A stretch of DNA of 64,000 bases from Silurus meridionalis (GCF_014805685.1 NC_060892.1:19729990-19793989), one strand, 5' to 3'; numbered from the stretch's first letter, positions 10,741 to 22,560 are shown. Translations and numbers: made by a program. Notes: generated by a model not told the origin, from the letters alone.

Positions 10741-12422
10741 GGTTTCCCCACTCCCACTAATTTTTTTTTTTTTTTTTACCAAAATTTAAGTTTGTCCAAA
10801 ATTTTTTCAAATCAGGGTTTTAAATTAATATACAAACCATGTTCCAACTGTCACATAAGGTTCCTATATTCTTTCTCCTTTTTCTAAAGGAACAAGAGAA
10901 TATAGATTTTTTTCCCCTCAAGCCTGTTTTGCTTTTGAGTGACCAACTTCACAGCTTTTGGAAAAGAAATAACTCTCAGAAGGTACAGGTGATGCAATGG
11001 TTCTATGATATATGACAGACTAACAGAATATAGGATGAACAAAGGCAAAAAAAAAAAAATGTTTTCCAGTTGCCGTTAAGTAAATCTTCTATATGCAACA
11101 CTAAGTGAAAAAAGTGACACATTATGGTGACTTAGATGGTTTTTGTGTTCTAAATTGATAATCCAAGGAATTAACCAGTATAAGTAGTTCTTAGGTCCTT
11201 TTTTCATTTAATCATATGCTACAACAAGCATGGGCATGTGCAATGAATACTAAGTAGTAAAATCATTCAGATACAACATTCATGCAGCTAAGTGAAGAGC
11301 ATTTCCTTTACATCGTAACTGTGCTTTCTTCATAATACTTTTCTGTGGATCTTCATGTGTGTGCATGTGGCTGTTATATACTTTATCACAGTCATCATTA
11401 TTCCACAGTAATAGCTTGTGGATGCTTGTTTTGTATGTGCATGTGTCCAAGTAGAACTGTGACAAGCTAGAATAATTAAAAAAAGAATGAATTACAGTAT
11501 TAGCAGACCTTACTTCATAGGTCCCCATGGGCTCTCATTTAAGAGAACGATGGTGGCTAATTAAGGAAACATTCAGGTTAGCAAGACTCTACCTAATATT
11601 TTCCGGTCCATCTTCTAATGATACAGTCCTAATGACTTAATTAGTCTCCTATGAGGGACATGGAGAGTACATGCCAGATGTTCTTTGACACATAACTAAA
11701 CAGCATCTGTTCTGCCTTTAAGCATAGTGGCAAGTTGGACTGCTCAGTGATGAAGACTTGCACGCACATGAAAAAATCCTAAAAATAACAATAATGAAGA
11801 AATGGCATGAGAGTACATCTCTAGTCTTCAATGCTATGTGAAAAGGTCAAAGGAGTCAGAGACAATTGGTAGCACTTGGGTAGCGGCTGAAACTGGAAGA
11901 AAAAATATGCTCTTTCTGCTTGAATTTCGCTTTGTGAGAGTGGCCTGATGTGTAGATAATAGCTTGATGAAAGCTTTTGAGTGGCAATGCAAACATATAA
12001 TTCTGGATTTTAGAGGTTCTTTCCTTGTCCATACAGAATATGGCCTAAAGCACAGCTGCTCAAGCTCAAGGACTCCTTATCTGTTCGCCTTTGGAGACAA
12101 TTGCTCAGTGCAAGGTATTGATCATGCCTCTTGTGAAGCAGTCCTTGTGGACCAGCTGCTTCAGCAAGAATCACTTTGTGATACCTTTATTTGGAAGAAA
12201 ATTGAGAGGTGACATTGCTGTAGCAGTAGGAAAAGACATGGACAGTGGACAAAGGAGTCCTCAATCTGATTCCACTATCAAAAACGCAATCGCTAACAGC
12301 TACAGGGAAGCACAAAACACTGACTGGTCAAGGTCAAAGTAGAGTCAACAAAAGAATGATGGCTACAGTGACAACAACAATACACTGGAGAAAATAATGT
12401 AAGTTACCTCAGTTTAGATTCA

Positions 12423-12423
<1 letters not shown>
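10741..12423. other. AT-rich DNA without recognised feature
   Basis: Starts with 17 T at about 10761 and a 12-A run near 11050. No sustained coding frame; 11964-12350 has overlapping open frames of about 80 codons but no recognisable protein. Confidence 0.5.

Positions 12424-12503
<80 letters not shown>
12423..12503. repeat. (TG)n(TA)n microsatellite
   Basis: Nine bases of GT then about 72 bases of TA. Confidence 0.97.
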
Positions 12504-12505
<2 letters not shown>

Positions 12506-12773
12506 TGTTATGATACACGTAGTCTTACCAAAAATGTCAGTGCAGGGTTTTCGTATACAATTCTTTTTGCATGCAGAACCTCTGGAGTGTATTAAGTGGC
12601 AGACAGCAAGTTTGTTTAGTTTGCACCTCAAATTTTGAATGCATTTTTTTTAATCGTCAATGAACTTAAAAAGATACATAATGCCAGGGGTAAAAGAAGA
12701 AACTAGAGTTAGCGCAGTGTCACTGTGGCTACTCTGGAAATAATATTTGTTTTGCTCATGCATGAAAATGCTA

Positions 12774-12846
12774 AAGAATCAATAGTGTTAGCATTAGCCA
12801 CTAACCAGAAAGTGGCTAGCAGCTAACGCTAGCACTATGGATTCTT
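12774..12846. repeat. Imperfect inverted repeat (hairpin)
   Basis: Left arm AAGAATCAATAGTGTTAGC ATTAGCCAC; right arm, read in reverse complement, AAGAATCCATAGTGCTAGC GTTAGC, seven extra bases, CCAC. Three mismatches and one 7-base gap separate the arms. Could be a tiny foldback element or a template-switch product. Confidence 0.75.
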
Positions 12847-12879
12847 TTATTAATTAGAATAGCATTTATTTTTTACACA

Positions 12880-13060
12880 AAGCATAGCACTGAAATAATT
12901 TTATTTCTATATCCCAGATTGTTTAGCCTGGGGTCAGCTATTGCCCAACACCCCTGAAGCACACAGGGTTGAGAGCCTTGCTCAAGGGCCCAAGAGTGGC
13001 AGTTCGGCAAGACAGGTGCTTGAACCCCTGACCTTCCGATCAGTAACGCATCGATTTCTT
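12880..13060 (-). repeat. tRNA-derived SINE copy, minus strand
   Basis: Shares with 56050-56205 the order (plus strand) TCTATATCCCAG, TGGGGTCAGC, GTTGAGAGCCTTGCTCAAGG, GAGTGGCAG and GCTTGAACCCCTGACCTTCC. Read on the minus strand the last phrase is a B box (GGGTTCAAGC). The A-box end near 13060 is decayed. Common in fish genomes. Confidence 0.7.
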
Positions 13061-13229
13061 TAGCATTTTATGTCCAACTTCAAGAATTTCTCTTGAAAGG
13101 AGAAAATCCTGACAAAACTCTATATTTTCAGGAGTGTATGAATTAAGTTTGGGAGGAATTAATACATTTGTTAAAGTCTGCTGAAATAAGTAAAATAGTT
13201 AGAAAATCATATTATTAAATGTAAAACAT

Positions 13230-13267
<38 letters not shown>

Positions 13268-13613
13268 AAATGGGGTTAAAACCCATTTAAGACAACTAAC
13301 ACTGCAACTGTGGCATGTACATCATCTGGAGCAGTTCAGAATCAATATTTATCAATAACATGACAAAAAACATTGAAGATTTAAGTTAAATACAATCTAC
13401 TCACCAGAGATGCCACTGGGTCTAACAAATGTAAAGTATTGAACTTAAATTATTTTTTTTGTGTATAAAAGTTTTTGTGCCAATTAATTGATTTAATCAA
13501 TGTAGTAAAAAATTGTATTGCATATTAAATTTTTGCAACTGCTTTATTCTTTATTTAAAAAAAAATTAAATTAAATATGTATTATTTAACCAAGCAGGTA
13601 TTTTATTTAAAAT
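13061..13613. other. AT-rich DNA with a short CA repeat
   Basis: Apart from (CA)17 at 13231-13264 nothing is recognised. Confidence 0.5.
13231..13265. repeat. (CA)n microsatellite
   Basis: About 17 CA units. Confidence 0.97.
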
Positions 13614-13912
13614 TCTTCAATTCTTCTTTTGGCTTCTCCCATTAGGGGTTGCCACAGCGGATTATCCGTCTGAATAGCCCCCGCCCCTGTCCTCTACATC
13701 TGCCTCTTTCAAACCAACTACCTGCATGTCTTCCCTCACCACATCCATAAACCTCCTCCTTGCCCTTCCTCTTTTCCTCCTTCCTCTCGGCTCCATCCTC
13801 AGCATTCTCCTACTGATATACGCCATGTCCCTCCTCTGCACATGTCCAAACCATCTCAATCTCGCCTCCCTTACTTTGTCCCCAAAACGTCCTACATGTG
13901 CTGTCCCTTAAA
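13614..13912 (-). mobile_element. LINE copy A, 3' end only
   Basis: Minus-strand frame at 13662-13859 reads MRWFGHVQRRDMAYISRRML, then RGRRKRGRARRRFMDVVRED and QVVGLKEADVEDR. This is the C-terminal tail of an endonuclease/reverse-transcriptase LINE found throughout fish. It ends in a GAA-type tail at 13614-13630. The same tail ends copy B at 28881. The copy is 5'-truncated after about 300 bases, as is usual for target-primed reverse transcription. The clade (RTE-like) is not certain. Confidence 0.85.
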
Positions 13913-13971
13913 TGTAAACTATTTAAATTTAGAATGTTGATGATCAGAAATGTTAAGAACAACAAAAAAAA

Positions 13972-13972
<1 letters not shown>

Positions 13973-14036
<64 letters not shown>
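13973..14036. repeat. (TA)n microsatellite, left of pogo-like fragment
   Basis: About 64 bases of TA, ending at the first base of the pogo-like motif CGGTGGAACC. Confidence 0.97.
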
Positions 14037-14037
<1 letters not shown>

Positions 14038-14196
14038 GGTGGAACCCACTTATCTCCACCTCGGTTATCTCGACAACCCTATTAAGTCAACGTTTTTGAA
14101 GTGAAACCGCCAAATTCTCGCTTTGTCTAAGCATTTTTTTATCGGTTATGTCAACAAACCCTGATATCTCGAGCACAAGGGGGAAAAAATTTACCA

Positions 14197-14199
<3 letters not shown>
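14037..14199 (+). mobile_element. Pogo/Tigger-like DNA transposon fragment
   Basis: Begins CGGTGGAACCCACTTATCTC, close to the CAGTGGAACCTC terminus of pogo-like elements. It continues with repeated (T/G)TTAT(C/G)TCGAC phrases and AAGTGAAACCGCCAAATTCT. Pogo elements insert at TA dinucleotides, and this one sits between two TA tracts. The expected inverted terminus on the right is not evident, so the right end may be lost. Confidence 0.5.

Positions 14200-14271
<72 letters not shown>
14200..14271. repeat. (TA)n microsatellite, right of pogo-like fragment
   Basis: About 70 bases of TA directly after the pogo-like fragment. Confidence 0.97.
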
Positions 14272-14273
<2 letters not shown>

Positions 14274-14437
14274 CTTTGATGTTTCTGGAACCAGATCAGA
14301 TCTCTTGCTAGTAAGACTGGTAAGCTCAATTTTATTATGTTCAATTTTAATGTTCATTTATGCACTCCACGTCACATCCGAAGGAGGTCAATCTAAAATG
14401 TTTTTTTTTTTTTTTTTTTATAAAGTGACATAAGAAG

Positions 14438-14525
14438 CTAAGGAACAGGTAGTCTTATCAAATGGATGATCTGTGCATTACCAAATGCACAGATCATCCA
14501 TTTGATAAGACTACCTGTTCCTTAG
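14438..14525. repeat. Perfect 42-bp inverted repeat (hairpin)
   Basis: Left arm 14438-14479 starts CTAAGGAACAGGTAGTC and ends CTGTGCATT. The spacer is ACCA (14480-14483). Right arm 14484-14525 is its exact reverse complement with no mismatch over 42 bases. The single strand would fold into a very stable hairpin with a 4-base loop. Absence of mismatches implies recent origin or active sequence correction. No terminal motif of a known foldback element is visible. Confidence 0.97.
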
Positions 14526-15039
14526 GACTACCTGCACATAAATCTTAGACAGTGTATCCCACAAGGTTATTATTCCTAAATAAACATTTTCCATCATTAA
14601 TATAAGAAATTTATATTAATTCTTATTTTTTCTGAAATGTAATATATCCATACTATTATTAAGTAGCTTCTGTTGTGAACAACAGTTCTTTAATTTTAGA
14701 AGACCATTTTTTAATATACTTTGCTTTGGTCACAATCATTAGATAAGTTGGCAAAACAGTCCACAGTGTGTGTGCTTGAGGCTAATTATGAGTGTAAAAC
14801 CTCAGGAGTTGAAAGCAGTTAAGGTGCAAGTTGATATCTTATATGTTTTATTAATGAAAAATGACTTATTTTAAACAGTTTCCAATGTTAAGGAGAGCAT
14901 TGTGACAGGATTTTTCACTAAATAAACAGGTGTTAAATTCAAAGCTACATCAGATATTTACAGTACTAAACATATACATATATTAGAATTTTGTTAAACC
15001 CCTATTTTATAACTCTATCTTACAGACTTCTGATGTCCG
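14526..15039. other. AT-rich DNA without recognised feature
   Basis: Just after the hairpin, GACTACCTGCACAT repeats part of its arm. The rest is unremarkable. Confidence 0.5.
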
Positions 15040-15385
15040 ATTTTCGTCTGCATTGAGCATTGTGTTGGACAAATTTATATAGTCATTCTACTCATTGTGG
15101 TGATGTGCGTTGATAGCTGAAAACCTCCTCCCATTACTCTAAGCCATCCAGCACTCAATTAACAGTCCATTTGCATTTTGGCAGCACTCTGCTCCTGGCA
15201 CTTGACAAATACCTCTTTTCCTTCTCTGCCAGTCAATCATGAATCATCCTCTCATCACAGGAGCCAGACTTCCACTGGGAATGGCAGACGCCTTCCTTTC
15301 AACAACGGCTCCTCCTGTAAAACTTAACCTTCACGAACCAGAGTGAGATTGTCAATTACCTAATGCGATTAACTCAGTTCAGCCA
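15040..15385. promoter_or_regulatory. Candidate conserved non-coding element
   Basis: GC content rises above that of its surroundings, no repeat is recognised and no frame is sustained. Homeodomain-type words such as CAATTAAC, CAGTCAATCATGAATCATCC and TGCGATTAACTC cluster here. This is an inference from composition only; conservation cannot be tested without other genomes. Confidence 0.25.
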
Positions 15386-15639
15386 AAAGGCCAAGTGCAC
15401 AAATAGAACAAAAAGTTGAGGTAAAGAAAAAAGTAAGGAAAAGAACAAAAAAGCATGTGGGCGCAAAACACCAACAAATTGCAATGTGATTATAGATTTC
15501 ATTTAGCCATACACCATAGCTAGAACTATTACCGCAGTAGAATTTTGTATATGTACTGTTTATGTGACAGGAAAATGTGTTGCAGTGCCCACTCTGCCTA
15601 GTCCAATTCTGCTGCTATTTCTTGCTTTAGTAAGCACCT

Positions 15640-15951
15640 AGTCTTTTATCTGAGATTTCTCCCCGAAAAAAAAGAACATTTAGATGAAGACCCGGCATCC
15701 AATTTAAACAGTAAATGGGACAAGGTACACTGAAAACACTGAAAGTTCTTTCCTTCTGAGGTCCCCAGATGCGCACATCTATTCCCAATTTTTTGCAAAC
15801 TCGTGCATTTTTCATCAGATCATCTGCTATAGCTTGGATGCATTCAGGTGGAAAGCCCAAAGACTCCACAACAGCTGCGATTCTTTTACTCAGCCTGCGT
15901 TTTCCTTCACTGACAAGTGAACTGACATATTCATCAACAACAGAGTTTATT
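15640..15951 (-). CDS. Candidate host coding exon, unidentified
   Basis: On the minus strand an open frame runs from 16049 to 15627. The part after a possible splice acceptor (pyrimidine-rich TTTTGTGGTTCAG ending at 15952) reads like folded protein: VDEYVSSLVSEGKRRLSKRI, VVESLGFPPECIQAIADDLM, KKLGIDVRIWGPQKERTFSV. It has balanced charges and amphipathic helices, unlike the translated AT-rich DNA around it. The protein-like part ends near 15740. Weak donor-like GT sites occur there (TTTCAGTGTT, TTTCAGTGTACC). I do not recognise the family and no neighbouring exon was found, so a pseudogene, retrocopy or chance frame remains possible. Confidence 0.35.
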
Positions 15952-16440
15952 CTGAACCACAAAACATCACAGCAGAAGGAAATCCAGATTTCAAAAGTGT
16001 ATGTATTCATAAAAAAATCATTTTGTCTTGTTAATAACAAAACAACCAAGTAGAAAGAGAAGTCACTTGCTTTATGTCTTCTGGACTATTTAAGGGTAGG
16101 AAAACTTAATTTAGTTAACAACCAAAAAAAAAATCCTCATCAATCACTTTTTTTTTGTAGGCAGCCTGAACAAATTGGACATATACACCAATGCAACACC
16201 TTTACCAGTTTTTTTAGAAAATTACACTGAAGAATATATTTGAGAGCAGTGCCACGGTTTGAACAACAAGAGGGCAATGTCGAAGTGCAAAGTGCACTTA
16301 AACTAGCAGACTGAAGGGCAGTTTTAACCCCTGGGAATATCACCTGTTCAATAGAGCATTATCAAAAACAGTGAGTATGTGTACTCACTGTCCATTTTAC
16401 TAGGATACACATTTTAGACCTTTGACTTCATGCAGTGCTT
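15952..16440. other. DNA without recognised feature
   Basis: Only short A/T runs; the minus-strand frame at 16140-16343 is not protein-like. Confidence 0.45.
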
Positions 16441-16560
16441 GCATTGCATTAACATTTACATTTATAGCATGTGGCAGATGGCTTTACCAACAGCAACTTA
16501 TTTAAACAACTAAGCAGTTGAGGTTTAAGGGCCTTGCTTAAGGACCACCACCAGCCTAAA
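16441..16560 (-). repeat. tRNA-derived SINE fragment (3' part), minus strand
   Basis: Plus-strand order ACATTTACATTTATAGCATG, TGGCAGATGGCTTTACCAAC, CAACTAAGCAGTTGAGG, TTTAAGGGCCTTGCTTAAGG matches the 3' half of the repeat at 31752-31926. The tRNA-like head is missing. Confidence 0.65.
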
Positions 16561-17339
16561 GACAATGTATGTTCTAAAATGCTTTTTTTGCTCACCACAG
16601 TTGTAAACAGTAAGTATATTAGTACCCAAAGCCTTACTAGAAGTTCAATCCAGTCAAGTCTAACTATTCTTTTCTGATCTCTCTTATCAACAAGAGAGAA
16701 CTGTTGCTGGATATTATTAGATTTTTGTACCTTTTTGGTGTGAACAATAACTGAAGCTCCTGACCTGCTTTAATCAGATAATTGTATGAATAGGCAGGTG
16801 TACATGTGCTAATATATAAAAAAAAGAAAGACATTAAGTGTATATGTGCTGTTAAGCTAGAGAGCTCTAGTGTGCACGAGGTACTGAACATTAGTGGACT
16901 CATTATTTATTTACACTTCATATTGCACATAATTAATTATGCTGCTGCTCAGGATAATACTGCACATTATTTAAACTTGGATTGCAATTAATACAAACCA
17001 TCCTTTGGCTTTGGTTATATCTCAAGTTTTCTTCGACTCACCACAGTCACAATTGGCTTGCCAATTAGGGCGAAACTTCTAGAGATAAAAGAAAAAGGAA
17101 ATAATAAACAGTGTGAGATCTAAATTTTAAATGCATTTTCTGAATCTATTTATTCCTGTAAAGCTGCTTTATACAATTTACAGGTTAATTGGTAAAATAA
17201 CTAAACAGTACATTGTACAGTGTATTGCACAGTATATTGTGCAGTATAATGTTATTTCATAGTGCTTTCTTAGTGCTAGTGCCGAATCTTAAACATTGTC
17301 ATAGCTTCCAACATGTTTCTGGAAAATGTAATCTAAGCT
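16561..17339. other. DNA without recognised feature
   Basis: A short TCCTGTAAAGCTGCTTTATAC at 17154-17174 resembles the tail of the 1526-1612 repeat; otherwise nothing. The stretch at 17175-17260 has repeated (A/G)CAGTATATTG words. Confidence 0.4.
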
Positions 17340-17960
17340 TTTATGCATATGCATTTAGAAATGTTTAGTCCAGTTTTCCGTATGCTGCAGGATCGGTTAA
17401 TTACTTTGAGTACTTGGCCTAACATCTGCGTAGGCAGGGCACTGAAGCAGTCTCCTCATGACACACAGTAAATTACTCGCATTAATCATTCAGATGCATT
17501 ATTTGGTTGGTAAAGGTAAAATCTAAACCATCTATTTACTTCATTCCCATTACCACTGCTTGCACAGCGACTGTACATTAGTTATCTTTATCGCAAAGTT
17601 GACTTGCAATTGATTTAAGGGAATTTAGTAAAAATAATATTTTTCCACAGCATTAACAGCTTGCTTCGCAAAGCCACATGTTATTGAGCCATGTATAGAA
17701 AAGCAACAATTGCGAGCTGCTGCCTGCTGAGAAACATTCGTTACCTAGAATATCCATTGTAGATCTCCTTAATTGCACCAACTAGGGAACCGATTCTAGG
17801 TCACCGGCGTGCTGTTATTTTCTGATATTCAGCCCTAAGGCTATGCATAAGAGAGCACAGTCACACTCTGCTTGTTTAAAACTTCTCAACATTGACATTC
17901 TAATCTGCAGAACACAATTTGATAATATTTCTTCTTTCTTGGCACACTCCATGCACCACA
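17340..17960. promoter_or_regulatory. Candidate conserved non-coding island
   Basis: About 600 bases free of recognised repeats, with more even base composition than the flanks and dense developmental-factor-like words: ATGCATATGCAT (palindromic octamer-like) at 17343-17354, GGTTAATTAC, CATTAATCATTC, AGTTATCTTTATCG (GATA-like) and ACTAGGGAACCGATTCTAGG. Enhancer function is inference only. Confidence 0.3.
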
Positions 17961-18169
17961 AGGTAAAACAAATATAAATTGCTAGTTAAATAAAAGATAA
18001 AACTTCATGCAAAAGTAGACAGACTTGAACAAAGGCCCACTCTATAATATTAAACATAAATTGCTGATAAACAGAATACACAGTATGACTGTGATAATAG
18101 ACAATGTTGCAATATAATAATAAAATAGTAGTACTAAGGCAATGTAGCTGGAGGTCAGGGATGTCGGGG

Positions 18170-18360
18170 ATTAGGAATATTCAGTGGGTGTGAGGCAGGA
18201 ATACCAGGCTATCACAGGCTACACACACATTCACACACAGTACATTTCACTATGGCCTAGATAAACATGGACAACCCATCTAACAGCATTTTTTTGGGCA
18301 GAGTTAGAAGAAACCTGGAAAACCTGGAGGTCACCCATGTGGTAAAAGAGCTAAAATGCT
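18170..18360. repeat. Dispersed repeat, family with GTGGGTGTGAGGCAGGAATA
   Basis: CAGTGGGTGTGAGGCAGGAA, CTATCACAGGCTAC, CACACATTCACACAC and GAAACCTGGAAAACCTGGAGG follow one another in the order of a very common fish repeat. Related pieces lie at 51660-51760 and 62370-62545. Confidence 0.65.
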
Positions 18361-19236
18361 CAGAAATGGCACACAAAGAGTAAATGTAGCTAATAGGATC
18401 TATACACCATGGCACCCAACAAGGGTAATCTATAATCAAAAACCATAAAACAAGACTCTAAACAAAAAAAACTGCATAAAAGTTTATCCCAAAAAAACAA
18501 AAAAACAAACAAAAAAAGATTGATCTTACAAAGTGACCATGACAGGACAAGGAATCGAGAAGCAAACAAATGTAAACACAGAAGAGAAAAACACAGTTAA
18601 ACAACAAGTTAATGATATGTCAGGGGTGGAGACAGGACAAACACAAGCACGCAACATTTGTACACCATGGGAAACCGTGACAAATGTGACAGTGGATACA
18701 TAAAAGGCTTGTCAATCAGGAGACCTTGATAAAGATGGGTTTGGGGTTCTAATTGCTGTGCTTGATGTGCATGCAGAGTCCTGTGGAAATTAGCTCTGCA
18801 TGACAGCCATGCCCCCTCTGAATTAACCTAATGATGAGCATTACATGGAGCTTGGCAAGCCTCCATTACATAGATTTCAGCTTTCCCAGACATCCAGCCA
18901 GCAACAGCCAAATTCAATCCTTTTGAATGTATGGTGTTTAGAAGAGTCTAAACATACTTGTACCCTCTGAGCACTCTTCCAATCTTTTATAAGTTAATAA
19001 AACAACAAAGAGATATATTATTAAATTATGAAATAAATGATTAAAGTATCTTACATTTGATATGGTTATTTAATTTGAATATTAAATGTAATTAAAAAAT
19101 AATAATTTTGCTAATCCCTAATGCTGTAATATCATGCTTTACAAAGCTTTAGAATTTTAGAAACCCTGTAATCTATAATTTGTGTATCAGGCTTGTATTT
19201 CCATTGTGACTTTGACCTAGTATCACACTATCACTG

Positions 19237-19238
<2 letters not shown>
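18361..19238. other. Mostly unique DNA
   Basis: A-rich patch at 18468-18515. A CA/AC-biased stretch 18540-18700 resembles the end of an unassigned fish repeat. 18760-18960 is GC-richer, with words such as GGAAATTAGC and GAATTAACCTAATGATGAGC; it may be regulatory but is unproven. Confidence 0.4.

Positions 19239-19307
<69 letters not shown>
19239..19307. repeat. (TA)n microsatellite
   Basis: About 68 bases of TA. Confidence 0.97.
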
Positions 19308-19310
<3 letters not shown>

Positions 19311-21695
19311 CAGAATATATTTATTTTCTTCTTCTGTTGATCTTCAGGAAATTCAGATAATGTAGCTGCTTACTGAACATGTACATTGTGGAATATTCAT
19401 ATAGGATGCTGTATTGGAGTACCATGATTGAATGAATATTTTGGGGCTCAAATATAAATTGTTCATTGGAATTTCCACACTGATACAGAATGTATAGAAT
19501 TTAAAGTATAATGTAGCAGAATTATAAGTTATAAGCAAAGTGACTTCTTGATTGTCACAGATTCATTTTAAATAAAAGACATTTGCAGACATTTGGAGGC
19601 TTCAGCAGCTCACCCAGGCCAGTCAAAAGCCCCAACATTTAATAGCTCTATTACAGCAGACCTTTGTTCTACATGCTCCTGTTTTCAACCTTTTCTATGT
19701 CATGCAGGGCATCGTGTCGTTGTGTGTGCAGTTGCACGACAGTATGCTTGGCTAACGTGCTACATGCCTTCAGCCCTCTTTGCTGTCAACAGGACAGACA
19801 CCACTCCAGTCGTATGACAGGATTAGAGATAATGCCTTGAAAAGATGTAAGGCTGATGTCGCTTTTTTGGCTGCCTGTCAAACAGGGGCTTACAACAGAA
19901 CAGTGGAACTGTGTAGCAGCTCAAGCTACAGAATAAAAAAGATGATGGCAAGGGATTTTGTAGAAGGGCAGAATGGATGGTGGTATTTTTTGTAAGGTTT
20001 AAACAGATTCTAGCTTGAAGAGCTAATGCAGATTGATCAAGAAATAGATCCACAACATTGTGAACCTAGAAAACTTACAGTACAAACACTCAGTATAATG
20101 TCAAACTAAATTTGCTGAATTGCATTATTATTGATGCCTCTTTTTCAGATGGACTAAGCATATTCCTCGTAATCCACTCACCCATGTGAATGCAGGAAAT
20201 GTATATATACTGTATATCAAACATACTTGACTTTTCTCTCTAGAAATATATTGTCTTTGACTATGCTTGAATATAAATTTTCAACCACAGCAAAACACTT
20301 TGATGTATGTTGTATTTTAGAAGACAAGAATGAACAGCACAGGACATACAGTATAATTAAGCTGGAATACACAGCATTCTGGAAACGTCTTGCTAAAGGG
20401 CACCAAATCCCACAAGTAAAAGGGCACAAATTATTCACATCTAAAGAAACACCATCCACAGGGATAAGAAATAATCAAAATATTCGGCAAAGAGGCATTC
20501 TTTACACATTTTAACAAATAAAAAAAAACAATTTTCGAGCCTTTCTGTGATTTTGCGGTCACTTTTTACCCCTTACCTAAAAAACATCCACATCTCATAA
20601 CCACATAGTTGCACTTGGCATAGTGGCTTCAAAGCCAAAAAACTATTCCATTAGAGTCTGTCCTACTATCAGTGCAGAAAGGATAAACTCTCCATATTAA
20701 TGAGAGAAACCAGCAGTAAGACAGTCAGCAAGTCTGATAAAAAATGTGCAGCCTTGGGTTGGCTAACAGAAAGCACATGGGTGATCAAACGCCGACAGAA
20801 CCTGGTACTGTACCCTTTCAATTTTATTTTAACATAAGCTGTCAAATTAAAAATGAGCATTTAAATTAGTTAGTACTGATGGCCTTATTACTTACTGTGT
20901 ACACAAACCCTGATTAAAATGTCAACTCTGACAGATGATCAACAGAATGAGAGGTGAAAAGAAGATGAAAAATAGCTCATTGTCATTGCAAGAAAACAAT
21001 ATAAAAACAGAATTTAACAGATCAGCATCTTCCTATTGTTGTACCATAGAGGTGGTTGTGGTAGTTTGTAAAACAATCAATGAGGCTCTTTAGATATTGG
21101 CTTAGTGCTTTTACATTTGGAATATTTAATCCATTTGATTAAACCGTGGGGCTTTTTCCTTCTTGATGAAGTTGATTAATGCAAGTATGAACACAGCAAT
21201 GATCTGTCAATATGAGCTGTTAAACTGATTTAAGAGACACAAAGTGGGTCAAAAAAAAGTTCTAACAGAGCTATAATGTTGCAGAAATGCAATGTGTTCT
21301 GAATATTTACATGAACAAAATGTGAACATAAACCTTAAACTCAATGCACATTATAGTTTAAATCATTATTTATATATGTATAAAGCTCTGTGTATATCAT
21401 TCTTAGGCTTGTTTTTGTCATTTAATACAAACTTAAGCAAGTAGTAGAGAAGCAATAGGTTTGAAAATGCTGTCTCTAAGATATTTCTCAGCATAGAGTT
21501 CTGCTCATTTAATTACACAATCACCTTTCTCATCTTTAACTTTTAACAAGTAAAGGTTGAATCCATAAGAATACAAAAGTGGAATGGCAAGCTATGCATC
21601 AATATAGTGATCAATTATTACCAAATACAAATGTAAAATAAATGATTGGAGTATTTGCCTCCTTTGTTGTGAAACTTTTAGGAAACTGAATCATG
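19308..21695. other. AT-rich DNA without recognised feature
   Basis: Several open frames of 60-95 codons (19593-19995, 20227-20514) show no recognisable protein and no splice context. Confidence 0.45.
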
Positions 21696-22560
21696 CTGCA
21701 TTCAGCTTCCCCTTTAGGATCTTGAGCTGCGTCAACACTACTTTGGGAACGCCTCTGCGTGGTTACACTCTGAACTGCGTGTATAATCAGTCCAAAAAAG
21801 GATGCTACATCACCCTCACTCAGGTGATTCCTGGGAGCGTAGCACGCTAATTAGGTTCTCAAGAGAGCCGGCAGCATGTCAATGCCATCACTCTGCTCCC
21901 AAATGGCACTCTCCGACGAGAGAGCTCATGCTCCTGGCGGTTCTGGCCCCGATCTCGCATAGGCGGTGCAGCACGCCAGTTCCTGGGGCTTGCAAATAGA
22001 CCTCGCAGAGTGTTTTAAGCGAGCTTGTCCCTTTTTCCAACCTCACGCCTTTCTGCGGTTTCTTCCACCTGCAACAAGAGCATTAGCTCTGCCTCTCTTC
22101 CTCTGAGGAGTGGAGGCGCACTTTGCAAGTTAGGCTCAAGGAGCTATGGAGTTGGGGTGGAGCTAAGTTGGTTCCCGAGGGAGCCGGCTGCGCAATTCCG
22201 GTGCAGATTCTCTGCACAATCTGCATGATCTATTGCTCCGTGCTTTCTGCTCGAATTTCTATGCGATCGCTCCACTCCTGGAGAGCACTCCTCGAGAGGG
22301 GTGCTCTCACTCCTAGTGGTAAAATTTTTTTATCAAGAATTATAATAATAATAATAATCCAGTAAGCATTTTAGGGAGTTGTGATCTGCACCGAAGCCAA
22401 CTTGGCCGGCTCATTAACAGTAAACTGGATGAGTGCTCTCTGACACCAGCTCACAACCTCCATGTCAGGGTCTCCTGTTCTTTCCAAACCTGAAAGTGAG
22501 GTGTCATTGTCATGGGCGAATCCCTGTCAGCTCCTTTCAACAATGTATTCACAGGTCATG

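Noticed and set aside
19593..19995. Two overlapping plus-strand frames of about 70 codons as an exon
   Set aside because: The protein sequence is uneven and Cys/Ala-rich without a recognisable domain, and there is no splice-site support.
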